A DNA stretch of 63,769 nt from CAZHOV01 sp964534315 (GCA_964534315.1 CAZHOV010000010.1:1-63769), one strand, 5' to 3'; counted from the stretch's first letter, positions 33,502 to 43,377 are shown. Translations and numbers: made by a program. The notes: generated by a model not told the origin, from the letters alone.

Positions 33502-35829
33502 TTATTGTCTTGCATAAGCTTCAAAGTATTTGCATTCTTCTATTACTTCCAGGTAAAAGTCGGTTTCTTTATAACGCTGTAAAAATATTTCCTGGTAATC
33601 CCGGAATTTTTCCGGTAAAACAGGTATTTTATTCGAACCGGGCCGGTAATCCGCACCTTTGCTGTTAAAATACATTTTTTGCCGACAACGGGCGGCCATA
33701 AAAGTAGCCTTAGCTGCTAATTCGGGGTTTTTTCCTTCCGCCAGTTCTCTGGAAAGGGCAAAATAACCAAGGGCCTTATTTAGTCGTTTCTGTTCTTTAT
33801 TCCCTAGTTTTGCTTCGACATGGGGATATATGTTTTTTTCGTTTCGATAACCCCAACTGGCCCCGCTACGGAAAAAATCCATAATTTTCCATGAATAACC
33901 GTAATAAGACATATTGTAATAGGCCAATCCTAGTTCGTAGTAATATTGCGCTCCATTTTGTTGATCTGCCTTTGCCAGGTACTCCAGCTCAATGAGCCTG
34001 TCCAACAGTTCAACTCGATTGTAATCCGAAGTGTCTGTCACCACCGGGCAATGGACACAGTCATTTATGGATTCTTTGAAAGGATCAAACAAGCCATATT
34101 GATTCCGTTCTGTCCTTGGGATGTTTTTCATGGTTTCGAGGGCGGCTTCCAGTTTCTCTTCCCCCAACAATTTTACTCCTTTCAACAGATAAAGATCATT
34201 CAAAATATTCTGATCATTTTCATCCGTCAAAAACTGTTCCTCTAATTTGGTCGGGGTTTCTTTATTGCCGATCTCAATCAAATTATCAAGGATCTCCAGA
34301 TCAGGATTGTAGGAAAGGTCTTTTAAAGTGTTCTTCATTTTGAACGCTTTTCCTACCGCACCGGTAGATACATAAAGGGAGTGAAGTTTATCGGCAAGAA
34401 AATCGGGAAAATCAGGATATTTGCTATAATAAGGGTTGTCTCTCATGATCTCGTACACCCTCCTTTCCACAGAATCGGTAACGGTATTAAAATCTGCAAT
34501 CTCTAACACCAATTCAAAAACATCGAGCTGTTCTTTATAAAGCGCTTTTTGAACCTGATCATCGAGCTGTTCAAATGTTTTGCCTGCAGTGTAAAAATCT
34601 CCCGCCAGCAGGGCGAGATAACCTTGTGTGATCTTCCAAAGGTTTAGGTTTGCTACTTTTTTCTCATTTATACATTTTAAAACAAACTCCCGGACTTCGA
34701 TAAGCATGTCTCCCGCATTTGAGCGCGGGATACTGTGATATTTTAGGTTTTCTTTCTGGCGATCATTGAAAGAAGTACCCAAAAAATCCTGCTCCAGGGC
34801 CATGATCTCCCGGTAAAGGAGGGATTCCATGAAAGGACTTTTCGGATCCAACTCATAAATCTTTTTCATCTCCTCTATAGGTTTTCCGAATCTGGAGTTG
34901 GCTCTCATAGCAAATAGGGAAATGCGCTCTTCATCATTTTCACACTTTAAATAACATGCTTTCCATTCTTCGTCGGTTTTGACAAAAAAACTTCGGAGGG
35001 CGGAAGTCCGGCAGCTCTCGCAATGAAGAAAAACCAAGTTATACAAATAAGCGGATTCAGCCCGTTGCTTTAATTTCTGCAAAGCACCGGCTTTGTGACC
35101 AAGTATCCAATAATAAACCAGAGAGGGCTTCCTGCGATCTATTTTGGGGAGTAGAAAGTCAAACAACTCTAACACCTGCTGATAATCTTTTTTATAATGA
35201 GCTAACCTAATCATCTGGTATGCTATGCGCAGCCGAACGTAATGAGCATTAGTTTTTCGAAACAGCTTATTTCCGTAATCGATCAACGATTGCATCGTCT
35301 CGTGGTCTCTTTCAGGCGGGTCCCAGCCTCTTAACGCTGCGACATGCGGTTCGCATTGCTTGGCGAAGATGAGATAATCGATAACCTCCAGGCATTTTTG
35401 ACCTTCAAGAAAATCGGCAAAAGTGTTGTATTTAAGCCGGGTACTGATAGGAATATTTTTTGACTGAACGGCGGTACGAAGTAATTTGAGATCCCCCACA
35501 GATGTTTGATAAATAACTACTTCCAGGTCTTCGATTTCGACCAGATCGCAAAACCGCTCTTTCCATTCTTTCAGATTGGCATTCTTTTTAAAATTAGTGT
35601 TGGGATCGAAATGGATGCGAAAATATAGTTGAAAGGCCCTGAAAAATTCGCTGAGTGACTTATCAGGGATCATCAGGCCGGGATTTAAAAAAGTATATCC
35701 TTTAAAACTGGTATCATAGGGCACACACCCCCGTGAAAAATTGGTGGGAGCCAGTAGTAAAAAAAAAATGAGGCTACCTTTAAGGAGTAGTAAAAATCTG
35801 TTGTATATGTTGTAATTCGGTCGATGCAT
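33502..35829 (-). CDS. Large envelope-associated helical-repeat protein
   Basis: 775 residues from the ATG at 35829. A longer frame opens at 36003 but would lie wholly inside the upstream gene and bury the hydrophobic leader (FLLLLKGSLIFFLLLAPTNFS), so the short start is chosen. The rest is helical with TPR-like pairs (YYYELGLAYYNMSYYGYSWKIM, ALGYFALSRELAEGKNPELAAKATFMAARCRQ in two helices). It probably lies in the periplasm. The 5' end overlaps the preceding gene by 50 bp, implying translational coupling. I have seen similar uncharacterised pairs in Bacteroidota but know no function. Confidence 0.6.
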   Translation of the reverse strand: MHRPNYNIYNRFLLLLKGSLIFFLLLAPTNFSRGCVPYDTSFKGYTFLNPGLMIPDKSLSEFFRAFQLYFRIHFDPNTNFKKNANLKEWKERFCDLVEIEDLEVVIYQTSVGDLKLLRTAVQSKNIPISTRLKYNTFADFLEGQKCLEVIDYLIFAKQCEPHVAALRGWDPPERDHETMQSLIDYGNKLFRKTNAHYVRLRIAYQMIRLAHYKKDYQQVLELFDFLLPKIDRRKPSLVYYWILGHKAGALQKLKQRAESAYLYNLVFLHCESCRTSALRSFFVKTDEEWKACYLKCENDEERISLFAMRANSRFGKPIEEMKKIYELDPKSPFMESLLYREIMALEQDFLGTSFNDRQKENLKYHSIPRSNAGDMLIEVREFVLKCINEKKVANLNLWKITQGYLALLAGDFYTAGKTFEQLDDQVQKALYKEQLDVFELVLEIADFNTVTDSVERRVYEIMRDNPYYSKYPDFPDFLADKLHSLYVSTGAVGKAFKMKNTLKDLSYNPDLEILDNLIEIGNKETPTKLEEQFLTDENDQNILNDLYLLKGVKLLGEEKLEAALETMKNIPRTERNQYGLFDPFKESINDCVHCPVVTDTSDYNRVELLDRLIELEYLAKADQQNGAQYYYELGLAYYNMSYYGYSWKIMDFFRSGASWGYRNEKNIYPHVEAKLGNKEQKRLNKALGYFALSRELAEGKNPELAAKATFMAARCRQKMYFNSKGADYRPGSNKIPVLPEKFRDYQEIFLQRYKETDFYLEVIEECKYFEAYARQ

Positions 35830-36823
35830 GTTTGATGGTTGTTGTTGAATCGAGGTGGTACCAACACAGTCGCATTGGATAACGGGGTATTTCCTGGGCC
35901 AGTAGTTTGGCTGTTTGGACAATGGTTTCACGTTTGCTCTCTTCGATACGTATCCGATCGTTGGCATATAGGTAGTGCCCGTTGACATAAGTGCTTTGGA
36001 CAACCTTTAGCCAGTTCCCTTCCATCTGTTTGAACCTGGAAGTATCCGATAATGCCGCCAGTACCGGCTCATTCAGCAGTTTGAGCATTTTTTGATCCCG
36101 AAATACGACACCCCAGGAAAAGACCGGGAGGACGATATCCAGTTTCAAAGGATAGAATTCGAAGTTAAGGAAATATTTTTGGGCTGTCGAAAAATCGAGG
36201 ATAGAATTTTCAGTTTTCGGATCGGCTAGTTGTCCGGTATTGTAAACCATGAGCATTCCGCGATCAACGGGGGGCACGCCTGTCTTTTCGGCATATTTGA
36301 CCTGATGCAGCCGTATAGTGGCTGAAAGAAGAATTGATTCGGGCTCCAGCTTTTTTCTTAATAGGTTTAAAAAACTAAAATAGGAAAGCTGAGTAGCTAC
36401 AGACCAGTCGCAATCTATTTGTATCTCCCGGATGGGTTGGGTATCGGGGTACAGGGCTTTTATTTTGTTAAAGATATTACTGGCCAGCTCCTCCAGATGA
36501 CCGGCCTTATTATTTATTTCGCTAAAAGTTCTGTTGGTGATAAAAACTGTGGGAATGCAGTTGAATAAAGTGATCTTGCTGGTATCTTTCCAGTTGATCA
36601 TGGCCACCGGAAGGGCTTGTTGGCTTTGTTCGTCCCAATCGACGTCAAAAAACCGGACAAAAAGGTCAGAAACATTGAGTTGCTTGAGGTGGTTGATCTC
36701 TATGGAGCTCAGTTTAAAAGAGGTTTTCCAGTAATAGTAGCCTGACGAGATGGTTCTCTGCTTGGGCTGGCCGGAACAGCTAAAGGCGAAGAAAGCTAGG
36801 AACAAAGCGAGATATTTTACCAT
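35780..36823 (-). CDS. Putative lipoprotein with TIM-barrel-like domain
   Basis: 347 residues. A lipoprotein signal (VKYLALFLAFFAFSCSG, Cys ~17) precedes a domain with alternating strands and helices: HLKQLNVSDLFVRFFDVDWD, FIPTVFITNRTF-like, REIQIDCDWSVAT, LLSATIRLHQVKY, RGMLMVYNTGQL, LDIVLPVFSWGVVF. The order recalls glycoside-hydrolase-like TIM barrels of the DUF3142 type, with acidic residues at strand ends (QIDCDWS). A sugar-related role is only suggested. It sits between the arabinose-5-phosphate isomerase gene (13 bp gap) and the helical-repeat gene (50-bp overlap), forming a three-gene operon. Confidence 0.6.
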   Translation of the reverse strand: MVKYLALFLAFFAFSCSGQPKQRTISSGYYYWKTSFKLSSIEINHLKQLNVSDLFVRFFDVDWDEQSQQALPVAMINWKDTSKITLFNCIPTVFITNRTFSEINNKAGHLEELASNIFNKIKALYPDTQPIREIQIDCDWSVATQLSYFSFLNLLRKKLEPESILLSATIRLHQVKYAEKTGVPPVDRGMLMVYNTGQLADPKTENSILDFSTAQKYFLNFEFYPLKLDIVLPVFSWGVVFRDQKMLKLLNEPVLAALSDTSRFKQMEGNWLKVVQSTYVNGHYLYANDRIRIEESKRETIVQTAKLLAQEIPRYPMRLCWYHLDSTTTIKHASTELQHIQQIFTTP

Positions 36824-36836
36824 TTGGAGTACTTTA

Positions 36837-37805
36837 TTAAAACAATCCTTCCTTGATGAGGTCGTGAATATGAATCATGCCCACATAGCGCTCATTATCC
36901 ATAACCACAAGCTGAGTGATACTATTATTGCGCATCAGTTCAAGCGCTTTGACTGCGAGGGCCTTGGCAGGAATAGTTTTGGGGTTAGCGGTCATTATGT
37001 CTTTAGCTTGCAATTCATTCATGTTTGCTGCCCGGTTAAGCATTCTCCTCAAATCTCCATCTGTAATAATCCCGATAACTTGTCCGGCATGATCGGTGAC
37101 AGCCGTTGCACCCAGTCGTTTTGAAGTCATCTCCATGATGACGGCAGAAATGGTGGCATCGAGGCGAACAATTGGGCACTCATGCTGAGGGTATAGATCT
37201 GCTACGGTCAGATAAAGTTGTTTGCCGAGCGTTCCGCCAGGGTGAAACTGGGCAAAATCTCTGGGGGTAAACCCTCTGAGTGCTAAAAGAGCGGTAGCAA
37301 AAGCATCCCCCATAGCAATCTGAGCGGTAGTACTGGCGGTGGGGGCCAGGTTGTTGGGGTCCGCTTCTTTGGAGACGGGGGTATGGAGTACGAAATTGGC
37401 GTGTTTGCCTAAAAACGAATTTCTATTACTGACCATTCCGATCAGCGTATTCCCCAGATTTTTCAGCAAAGGGACAAGTACTTTAATTTCAGGCGTTTCT
37501 CCGCTTTTAGAAATACAGAGGACCATATCCTGGGGCAGGATGATCCCAAGATCTCCATGGATGGCATCTGCCGCGTGCATAAAAACCGAAGGTGTTCCGG
37601 TAGAATTGAGCGTAGCAACGATCTTTTGACCGATAATCGCACTTTTTCCGATGCCCGTGATGATGAGTTTCCCTTGAGACTGAAAGACCACCTCCACAGC
37701 CCTGCAAAATTCCTGATCAATACATGCTGACAGATTCGCTATCGTCTCCTTTTCAATCTGGATCGTTTTACGAGCCGTCTCTGAAATTAATTTTTCAAAA
37801 TTCAC
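36837..37805 (-). CDS. kdsD: KpsF/GutQ family arabinose-5-phosphate isomerase
   Basis: 322 residues: SIS domain (~35-180; GKLIITGIGKSAIIGQKI, LCISKSGETPEI, TASTTAQIAMGDA) plus two CBS domains (~210-322; DIMTANPKTIPAKAL, NNSITQLVVMDNERYVGMIHIHDLIKEG). It interconverts ribulose-5-phosphate and arabinose-5-phosphate, the first step to KDO for lipopolysaccharide. Cytoplasmic. It heads an operon with two uncharacterised envelope proteins. Confidence 0.93.
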   Translation of the reverse strand: MNFEKLISETARKTIQIEKETIANLSACIDQEFCRAVEVVFQSQGKLIITGIGKSAIIGQKIVATLNSTGTPSVFMHAADAIHGDLGIILPQDMVLCISKSGETPEIKVLVPLLKNLGNTLIGMVSNRNSFLGKHANFVLHTPVSKEADPNNLAPTASTTAQIAMGDAFATALLALRGFTPRDFAQFHPGGTLGKQLYLTVADLYPQHECPIVRLDATISAVIMEMTSKRLGATAVTDHAGQVIGIITDGDLRRMLNRAANMNELQAKDIMTANPKTIPAKALAVKALELMRNNSITQLVVMDNERYVGMIHIHDLIKEGLF

Positions 37806-37998
37806 TTTTATTTATTAATTTTAACTGCTCAGTTATTGAACCTTCCTAAGCCGTTTTTCACAATGAATTGATTCCAGACCTAAGTAAATCACTTATTTTT
37901 AGTGAAAAAATTTGGTTTTCAGCTTTTTAAGTTTTTGATAATCAATTTTTTGGATATATTAGATTAACAAAAAAACAATATACATTAATGTTGGCATA

Positions 37999-38025
37999 TT
38001 GTAGTTTAATACGGTCTTATTTTTG
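37999..38025 (+). promoter_or_regulatory. Candidate recQ promoter
   Basis: TTG (37999-38001), then TATTTTTG (38018-38025) 19 bp after its start, fitting Bacteroidota promoters. It lies ~220 bp ahead of recQ. The rest of 37806-38244 is AT-rich and shows nothing else I can identify. Confidence 0.45.
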
Positions 38026-38244
38026 TATATTGGAAGGCCCTATTTTGACACAAAAAATGCTAACGATATTTTGAGCCCCTTTTTGATTGCGTACTATTAG
38101 ATAGTCAACCCCGAAAATCTCAAACGATCCCGAAAACAAAGTTGAGTTTAATCCGTTTATTCAGCCTAAAATGCACCTAAGGTATTAGAGGTGGCTAATT
38201 TGGCTAAAAATAGGTGTTTTTTTAAAGAACAAAGAATTGTACAG

Positions 38245-40443
38245 ATGATTGCGACGAAAAATCCCTTAAAGGAATCCTTAAAGAATTATTTTGGATTTGA
38301 TAGCTTCAAAGGAAATCAGAAAGCTATTATAGAAAGTGTATTAGATGGTAATGATACGTTTGTAATTATGCCTACCGGAGGAGGGAAGTCCCTCTGTTAT
38401 CAGTTGCCTGCCTTATTGCTGGAAGGTACGGCTATTATTATTTCTCCGCTTATCGCCTTGATGAAAAATCAAGTTGATTCGATCCGGGGGTATAGTCAAA
38501 ATGACGAGGTAGCGCACTTCCTGAACTCCTCACTCACCAAAGCGCAAATGAAGCGCGTAAAGGAAGACATAACTGCGGGAAAGACCAAGTTACTTTTCAT
38601 TGCCCCGGAGACGTTAACTAAAGACGAAAATGTAGAATTTTTCAAACAAGTCAACCTCTCTTTTGTCGCCGTCGATGAGGCACATTGTATTTCAGAATGG
38701 GGACATGATTTCCGGCCCGAGTATCGCCGTATTCGGACAATGATTGATTCGATCAATAAAGAAATACCCATTATTGCTCTGACGGCTACCGCTACGCCTA
38801 AAGTCCGTACCGATATCGTGAAGAATTTGGATATGAATGGCGAGAATTGCTTTATTTCTTCTTTTAATAGAGACAATCTATATTATGACGTCCGCCCAAA
38901 GAATGGAAAGGATCAAACGATTAAAAATATCGTGCAGATCGTTAAAGGGATGAACGGCCAGTCCGGAATTGTCTACGTTCAAAGCCGAAAATCAGCAGAA
39001 GAAATCGCCAAAGTGTTGCAGGTCAACGATGTAAAAGCAGCTCCTTACCATGCAGGACTCGATGCTAAAACACGATCCAGAACACAGGACGATTTCCTGA
39101 TGGAAGAAGTGGATGTTATCTGCGCAACTATTGCTTTCGGAATGGGAATTGACAAGCCAGACGTTCGTTTTGTAATCCACTATGATATTCCGAAGAGTAT
39201 TGAAAATTACTACCAGGAGACTGGAAGAGCTGGTCGTGACGGCCTCGAGGGTAGATGTGTTGCCTTTTATTCTCATAAAGATATCCTCCGGTTAGAGAAA
39301 TTCCTACGAGACAAGCCAGTCGCAGAGCGTGAAATGGGCGCTCAATTGATGCAAGAGGTCATCGCCTATGCCGAGACGACTTCCTGCCGTCGCCGCTTTT
39401 TGCTCCACTATTTTGGAGAAGATTTTGATGATTCGAACTGTAACGATATGTGCGACAATTGCCGCCATCCTAAAGAAAAAGTAGAGGTCAGCGAGGAAAT
39501 GAGTATTGCCCTTAAGTCTGTTGACAAACTTAATGAAAATTATGTCATCAAGACCATGGTTGATTTTATTATGGGGAAGGGAACAAAGGAAATGAAGGAC
39601 TATGGATTTACAAAATACGATCTTTACGGCTTAGGTAAAGACCAGGATGAGACCTTCTGGAATTCCATCTATCAGCATGCCATTCTAAATGGTTACCTGT
39701 ACAAAGAGATCGAAAATTACGGTCTGCTTAAATTAACGGACAAGGGGAAAATGTTTATCGCCAAACCCCAATCAATAAGTATCCCTATTAATCACAATTA
39801 TAATGAATTAGCGGTCAATGATGATTCAAGTAATGGCAGAACAGCTGTGCTGGATAAGACACTGATCAAATTGTTGAAAGACCTTCGTCGATCTATTGCC
39901 AAGAAAAAGAATATTCCTCCTTTTGTCATCTTTCAAGACCCCTCTCTTGAGGATATGGCTACCCAGTACCCGATTTCAATGAAAGATATGACAAAGATCT
40001 CCGGGGTAGGTCAAGGAAAGGCAACCCGGTATGGAAAGCCCTTTATTGAATTAATTCATAACTACGTTGAAGAAAATGATATTGACCGGCCTACTGACTT
40101 TGTAGTAAAGCAAGTAGCGAATAAATCAAAAGTAAAGGTTAATATTATCCAGGCTATTGACCGGAAAATACCGCTTAATGACATCGCCTCTTCCAACAAT
40201 TTGTCTATGGAAGACCTCATGAGCGAATTAGACGCTATCGTTGTGTCAGGTACAAAAGTAGATATCAATTACTACATCGATGAGGTAGTTGATGAATACT
40301 CTCGTGAAGACATTTACGAATACTTCATGGACGCGGAGACAGACGCTGTAGATGAAGCTTTCCAGGAACTACAAGAAGAAGACATAACACTTGAAGAAAT
40401 TCAGCTGGTGAGAATCAAATTCTTGTCAGAAATGGCGAACTAG
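38245..40443 (+). CDS. recQ: ATP-dependent DNA helicase RecQ
   Basis: 732 residues from ATG 38245 (MIATKNPLKESLKNYFGFDSF across the Q-motif region); the in-frame ATG at 38191 adds a non-conserved leader. Motifs: Walker A MPTGGGKSLCYQLPA, DEAH box FVAVDEAHCISEWGHDFRPEY (split), AFGMGIDKPDVRFVIHYD, QETGRAGRDG. A zinc-binding region follows (CRRRFLLHYF ... CNDMCDNC), then RQC and HRDC (~530-600). A C-terminal helical extension of about 120 residues is common in Bacteroidota RecQ. It unwinds 3'-5' in recombination and fork repair. aroQ begins 5 bp downstream. Confidence 0.95.
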   Translation: MIATKNPLKESLKNYFGFDSFKGNQKAIIESVLDGNDTFVIMPTGGGKSLCYQLPALLLEGTAIIISPLIALMKNQVDSIRGYSQNDEVAHFLNSSLTKAQMKRVKEDITAGKTKLLFIAPETLTKDENVEFFKQVNLSFVAVDEAHCISEWGHDFRPEYRRIRTMIDSINKEIPIIALTATATPKVRTDIVKNLDMNGENCFISSFNRDNLYYDVRPKNGKDQTIKNIVQIVKGMNGQSGIVYVQSRKSAEEIAKVLQVNDVKAAPYHAGLDAKTRSRTQDDFLMEEVDVICATIAFGMGIDKPDVRFVIHYDIPKSIENYYQETGRAGRDGLEGRCVAFYSHKDILRLEKFLRDKPVAEREMGAQLMQEVIAYAETTSCRRRFLLHYFGEDFDDSNCNDMCDNCRHPKEKVEVSEEMSIALKSVDKLNENYVIKTMVDFIMGKGTKEMKDYGFTKYDLYGLGKDQDETFWNSIYQHAILNGYLYKEIENYGLLKLTDKGKMFIAKPQSISIPINHNYNELAVNDDSSNGRTAVLDKTLIKLLKDLRRSIAKKKNIPPFVIFQDPSLEDMATQYPISMKDMTKISGVGQGKATRYGKPFIELIHNYVEENDIDRPTDFVVKQVANKSKVKVNIIQAIDRKIPLNDIASSNNLSMEDLMSELDAIVVSGTKVDINYYIDEVVDEYSREDIYEYFMDAETDAVDEAFQELQEEDITLEEIQLVRIKFLSEMAN

Positions 40444-40448
40444 TCGAT

Positions 40449-40874
40449 TTGAATATCCAAATAATAAATGGTCCCAACCTCAATTTGTTGGGTAAACGAG
40501 AAGTAGACATCTATGGCGATGTACCGTTTGAAGATTTTTTTGAAATACTTCAGAGGCGGTTCTCTGCCGTTAAGCTTCACTATTTTCAATCCAATTCAGA
40601 AGGAGCATTAATCGATAAATTGCACGAAGTGGGATTTACTTTCGACGGTATTATCTTTAATGGAGGAGCATACACGCATACCTCTATTGCTATTGCAGAT
40701 GCTATTGCGGCGATCACAACCCCTGTCGTCGAGGTGCATATTTCCAATATTTACGCAAGAGAGGATTTTCGGCGGCATTCGTATGCTGCGCGAAATTGTG
40801 TTGGCGTTATTACTGGTTTGGGGTTGGAAGGCTATGCGTTGGGTATTGATTTTTTACTAAAACGACAAGTCTAG
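40449..40874 (+). CDS. aroQ: Type II 3-dehydroquinate dehydratase
   Basis: 141 residues with a TTG start, chosen because the conserved N-terminus (IQIINGPNLNLLGKRE-x-x-IYG) begins there and no ATG is in reach. Motifs: catalytic Tyr in DIYGDVP, NGGAYTHTSIAIADAI, EVHISNIYAREDFRRHSY. It dehydrates 3-dehydroquinate to 3-dehydroshikimate in aromatic amino-acid synthesis. It is coupled to recQ (5 bp) and its last 18 bp overlap the end of the convergent gene. Confidence 0.95.
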   Translation: MNIQIINGPNLNLLGKREVDIYGDVPFEDFFEILQRRFSAVKLHYFQSNSEGALIDKLHEVGFTFDGIIFNGGAYTHTSIAIADAIAAITTPVVEVHISNIYAREDFRRHSYAARNCVGVITGLGLEGYALGIDFLLKRQV

Positions 40875-41354
40875 CGGTCTTAGTCGTTTTCGTTTTCCTA
40901 ATTTATGGGTCTTTTGCTTGAAAATCTGCCGGATAAGAAATCCGGTGGCTACAGAGCCTCCTGATATTATAGCTGCACTCCACTTTAGTTCTCCCCCGGC
41001 TAGAGCATCAGCAACAGAAAAAATCCCCCATCCAAAACCAAACGAATATAATCCTATACTAATTGCCTGTGAGGGCCCATCGCCTCCAAAAGTACGGACC
41101 TGTGTGATATCATCAATTTTCACCAATCCCTCTTCCACTAGCATGATCTGATCTTCAACCAGGATATCTTTAATTGGCCGGGTATACCAATGCTCTCCTA
41201 TTCGGAAGGTCAATTCTTCACCAATGTAAAACCGGTTGGTCTTAAGGTTGTAACTACGTTCCAGCTGTATAAAGCGCTGCGCTACCAAGTTGTTTGCCAA
41301 GCCTAAAAACGCTGCTGTAATAACGATATACCAAAAAAGCCGACTGCTCATCAA
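40857..41354 (-). CDS. Hypothetical membrane-associated protein
   Basis: 165 residues with an N-terminal hydrophobic signal (LFWYIVITAAFLGLANNLVAQ), a beta-rich middle (RFYIGEELTFRIGEHWYTRPIKDILVEDQIMLVEEG) and a C-terminal hydrophobic hairpin (AISIGLYSFGFGWGIFSVADAL, WSAAIISGGSVATGFLIRQIF) followed by a basic tail. I do not recognise a named family. Its 3' end overlaps aroQ convergently by 18 bp. The expected location is the envelope. Confidence 0.6.
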   Translation of the reverse strand: MMSSRLFWYIVITAAFLGLANNLVAQRFIQLERSYNLKTNRFYIGEELTFRIGEHWYTRPIKDILVEDQIMLVEEGLVKIDDITQVRTFGGDGPSQAISIGLYSFGFGWGIFSVADALAGGELKWSAAIISGGSVATGFLIRQIFKQKTHKLGKRKRLRPLDLSF

Positions 41355-41502
41355 TGAGGTTTAAGTTTTTCGAAAAGATGGATGATTAAAGGTAAGGTAA
41401 ATATTTGATACGGTGTTACCCATCCGGCACTTCCTGGTATATCGTTCTTATTTCTTTTTAGAAAAGCTAAAATATTACCTTTTTGACCACTTAAAATGTG
41501 GG

Positions 41503-41997
41503 TTAATCTTCATCATCATTGTCGTCCTCGTCATCATCATCTTCTTCCCCCTCTAAATCATCACTTACTAAATTACCTTCTTCATCAAATATCAGCTCTT
41601 TGTTTCCCTCATCAGCTTTTAAGTCGATGTCGTAAAAAACGCCTTCTCCGTTAGTAATTTTTTCTACCTCCAAAATAGGGCTGCCTTCGTAACTTTCGGA
41701 AAGGTAGGTTCGGATGATCAATGGTAAATCTTCTTCCAGGATCTCCACTTCAGACATCACCATATTTCCGCTGGCATCATAGACAACAGCACGCTCGAGA
41801 CCATTTTCTTTGTACACCGCTTCGTATTTTTCGCCTTTCATGTACCACTTCATATCTTTCACCTCTTTATTACTTCGCTCGAAAGCTTCTTTTACCGGCG
41901 CTGGAACAGATGAGGAATCCGTACCTTCACTATCCGGAGAGCAAGCTACTATCAAGCCGAAAAGTGATACCATTATTAAAAAAAACAGATTTTTCAT
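41503..41997 (-). CDS. PepSY-like lipoprotein with acidic tail
   Basis: 164 residues. Lipoprotein signal LFFLIMVSLFGLIVACS (Cys ~19), then two PepSY-like/BLIP-fold repeats (PVKEAFERSNKEVKDMKWYM, YEAVYKENGLERAVVYDASGN and the second half IIRTYLSESYEGSPILEVEK). The C-terminus is an almost pure Asp/Glu run (EGEEDDDDEDDNDDED). Such proteins are small periplasmic or outer-membrane lipoproteins; the acidic tail could bind divalent cations. It lies upstream, in the same orientation, of the two-component kinase. Confidence 0.7.
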   Translation of the reverse strand: MKNLFFLIMVSLFGLIVACSPDSEGTDSSSVPAPVKEAFERSNKEVKDMKWYMKGEKYEAVYKENGLERAVVYDASGNMVMSEVEILEEDLPLIIRTYLSESYEGSPILEVEKITNGEGVFYDIDLKADEGNKELIFDEEGNLVSDDLEGEEDDDDEDDNDDED

Positions 41998-42041
41998 GTT
42001 TGATTGATTTTTGTTAAAAAATGGGTTTCAATAAGATACTT

Positions 42042-42049
42042 CAAAGTTA
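42042..42049 (-). promoter_or_regulatory. -7 promoter box of the PepSY-like lipoprotein gene
   Basis: On the minus strand TAACTTTG fits TAnnTTTG and lies ~45 bp upstream of the start codon at 41997. Confidence 0.5.
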
Positions 42050-42102
42050 AGAAGGAATTCTGTAGCAATGTTGAAGTCCTTTTGGTTAATTATTGAGAAC
42101 AG

Positions 42103-43365
42103 CTACATTTCCCCATGCTGAAAGCGAATCTCTATTTGATGCTCCTGTTTTTCTATTTTGTACTGGATAGGCCAACCATACTGCTCACAAATAGATTTGA
42201 CAATAGCTAATCCCAATCCCAACGAATTAGAATCATCGGTTCCCTTTTTGAAGCGTTCGAAAAATTGTTCTGCAGTAATATTGGTAGTTTTTCCGGAATT
42301 GGAAATAAGGAGATGGTATTCGCTGAGCATAATACGTATAAAACCATTACCCTGGTTATGCCGGACAGCATTTCGAAGCAAATTGGAAATCAATAGTTCC
42401 GCCAGGTGAGGATTAGCTTTTATAGCAACCTCTTTTTCTGCTTTCATTTCTACCTTTAGCTGCTTCGCTTCAATGAAGTCTGCGAATAATTCCAATTGGT
42501 TCTGGATCATCTGATCCAGGCGAACAGGTTCTACCTTTTCAAATTGTTGGTTTTCAATTTTAGTCAGCAATAACAATGTTTTATTCAACCGTTTCAATCG
42601 TTGTAAGGCGTTGGTTGCGCTTTGCACCAAAAGGGCTTGTTCGTTTGTTAACTGCGGAGTCTGTAAGATTTCGTCTAGTTTCGCCTGGATGATCGCCAGA
42701 GGGGTCTGCATTTCATGAGATGCATTTTCGGAAAAGGCTTTGAGGGTGTGATAATCCGTCTGCACCTTCCGGGTTAAGGAAGCTAAAACCTCATTTAACT
42801 CCTGGAACTCATCAATATTGGAAGGTTGCAAATCCAATATTTTTTGATCAGTAATCGTGAAGTTTTTTAACCGTGTTAAATTTGAATAAAACGGCTGCCA
42901 TAGCTTTTTGGAAATGCGCCGGTTTATTCCTACCAAACCAACTAATAATAACACCAATACTCCAACGAGTGCTATTCCGATAATGCTCAGGAAATCTTCC
43001 CTTTCCAATGCCAATTGTCGAAGCTTGATTTGGTAGCTTGTTGAGTCAATTGTTGTGATAGCTTCCAACTCAATGTAGGGTTCTTCCTCCTGCTCAATAG
43101 GATCAAAAAGAGAGACCGTTTTGAAGAAAAGGGTATCTTTTGGAGTATCCGATAATGGATTGATTTCGATAATGGGGGAAATACTTGACACCTCTTCCCC
43201 TTTTTTAAGTTTCTGAATGATCTGCTCTTTGTCAAGCAATAACTGCTCCCTGATTTCTTCTTTTACGAATTGGTTTAGCAGAATAAACAAAAGGACTCCT
43301 GCCAGCACCACCAGTATAGATGCCATTAATAAATAGAGGCGGGATGTTTTTTGCAGAAGTTTCAT
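42103..43365 (-). CDS. Sensor histidine kinase
   Basis: 420 residues: membrane helix 1 (LYLLMASILVVLAGVLLFILL), a short periplasmic domain (~35-125), helix 2 (IIGIALVGVLVLLLVGLVGI), a linker, HisKA with ASHEMQTPLAII, and HATPase with LLRNAVRHN and SLGLGLAIVKSICEQ. The N-terminus MKLLQKTSRLYLLM is typical of Bacteroidota kinases paired with OmpR-type regulators. Its ATG overlaps the stop of the upstream regulator as ATGA once the regulator's frame is corrected, supporting coupled translation. Signal unknown. Confidence 0.9.
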   Translation of the reverse strand: MKLLQKTSRLYLLMASILVVLAGVLLFILLNQFVKEEIREQLLLDKEQIIQKLKKGEEVSSISPIIEINPLSDTPKDTLFFKTVSLFDPIEQEEEPYIELEAITTIDSTSYQIKLRQLALEREDFLSIIGIALVGVLVLLLVGLVGINRRISKKLWQPFYSNLTRLKNFTITDQKILDLQPSNIDEFQELNEVLASLTRKVQTDYHTLKAFSENASHEMQTPLAIIQAKLDEILQTPQLTNEQALLVQSATNALQRLKRLNKTLLLLTKIENQQFEKVEPVRLDQMIQNQLELFADFIEAKQLKVEMKAEKEVAIKANPHLAELLISNLLRNAVRHNQGNGFIRIMLSEYHLLISNSGKTTNITAEQFFERFKKGTDDSNSLGLGLAIVKSICEQYGWPIQYKIEKQEHQIEIRFQHGEM

Positions 43366-43377
43366 TGATCAGTAAAT

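Noticed and set aside
35830..36003. Longer N-terminus for the helical-repeat protein
   Set aside because: It lies inside the coding region of the upstream lipoprotein in another frame and would place the hydrophobic leader in the interior.
38191..38244. Upstream start for recQ
   Set aside because: The 18 extra residues do not resemble RecQ N-termini; conserved sequence starts at 38245.
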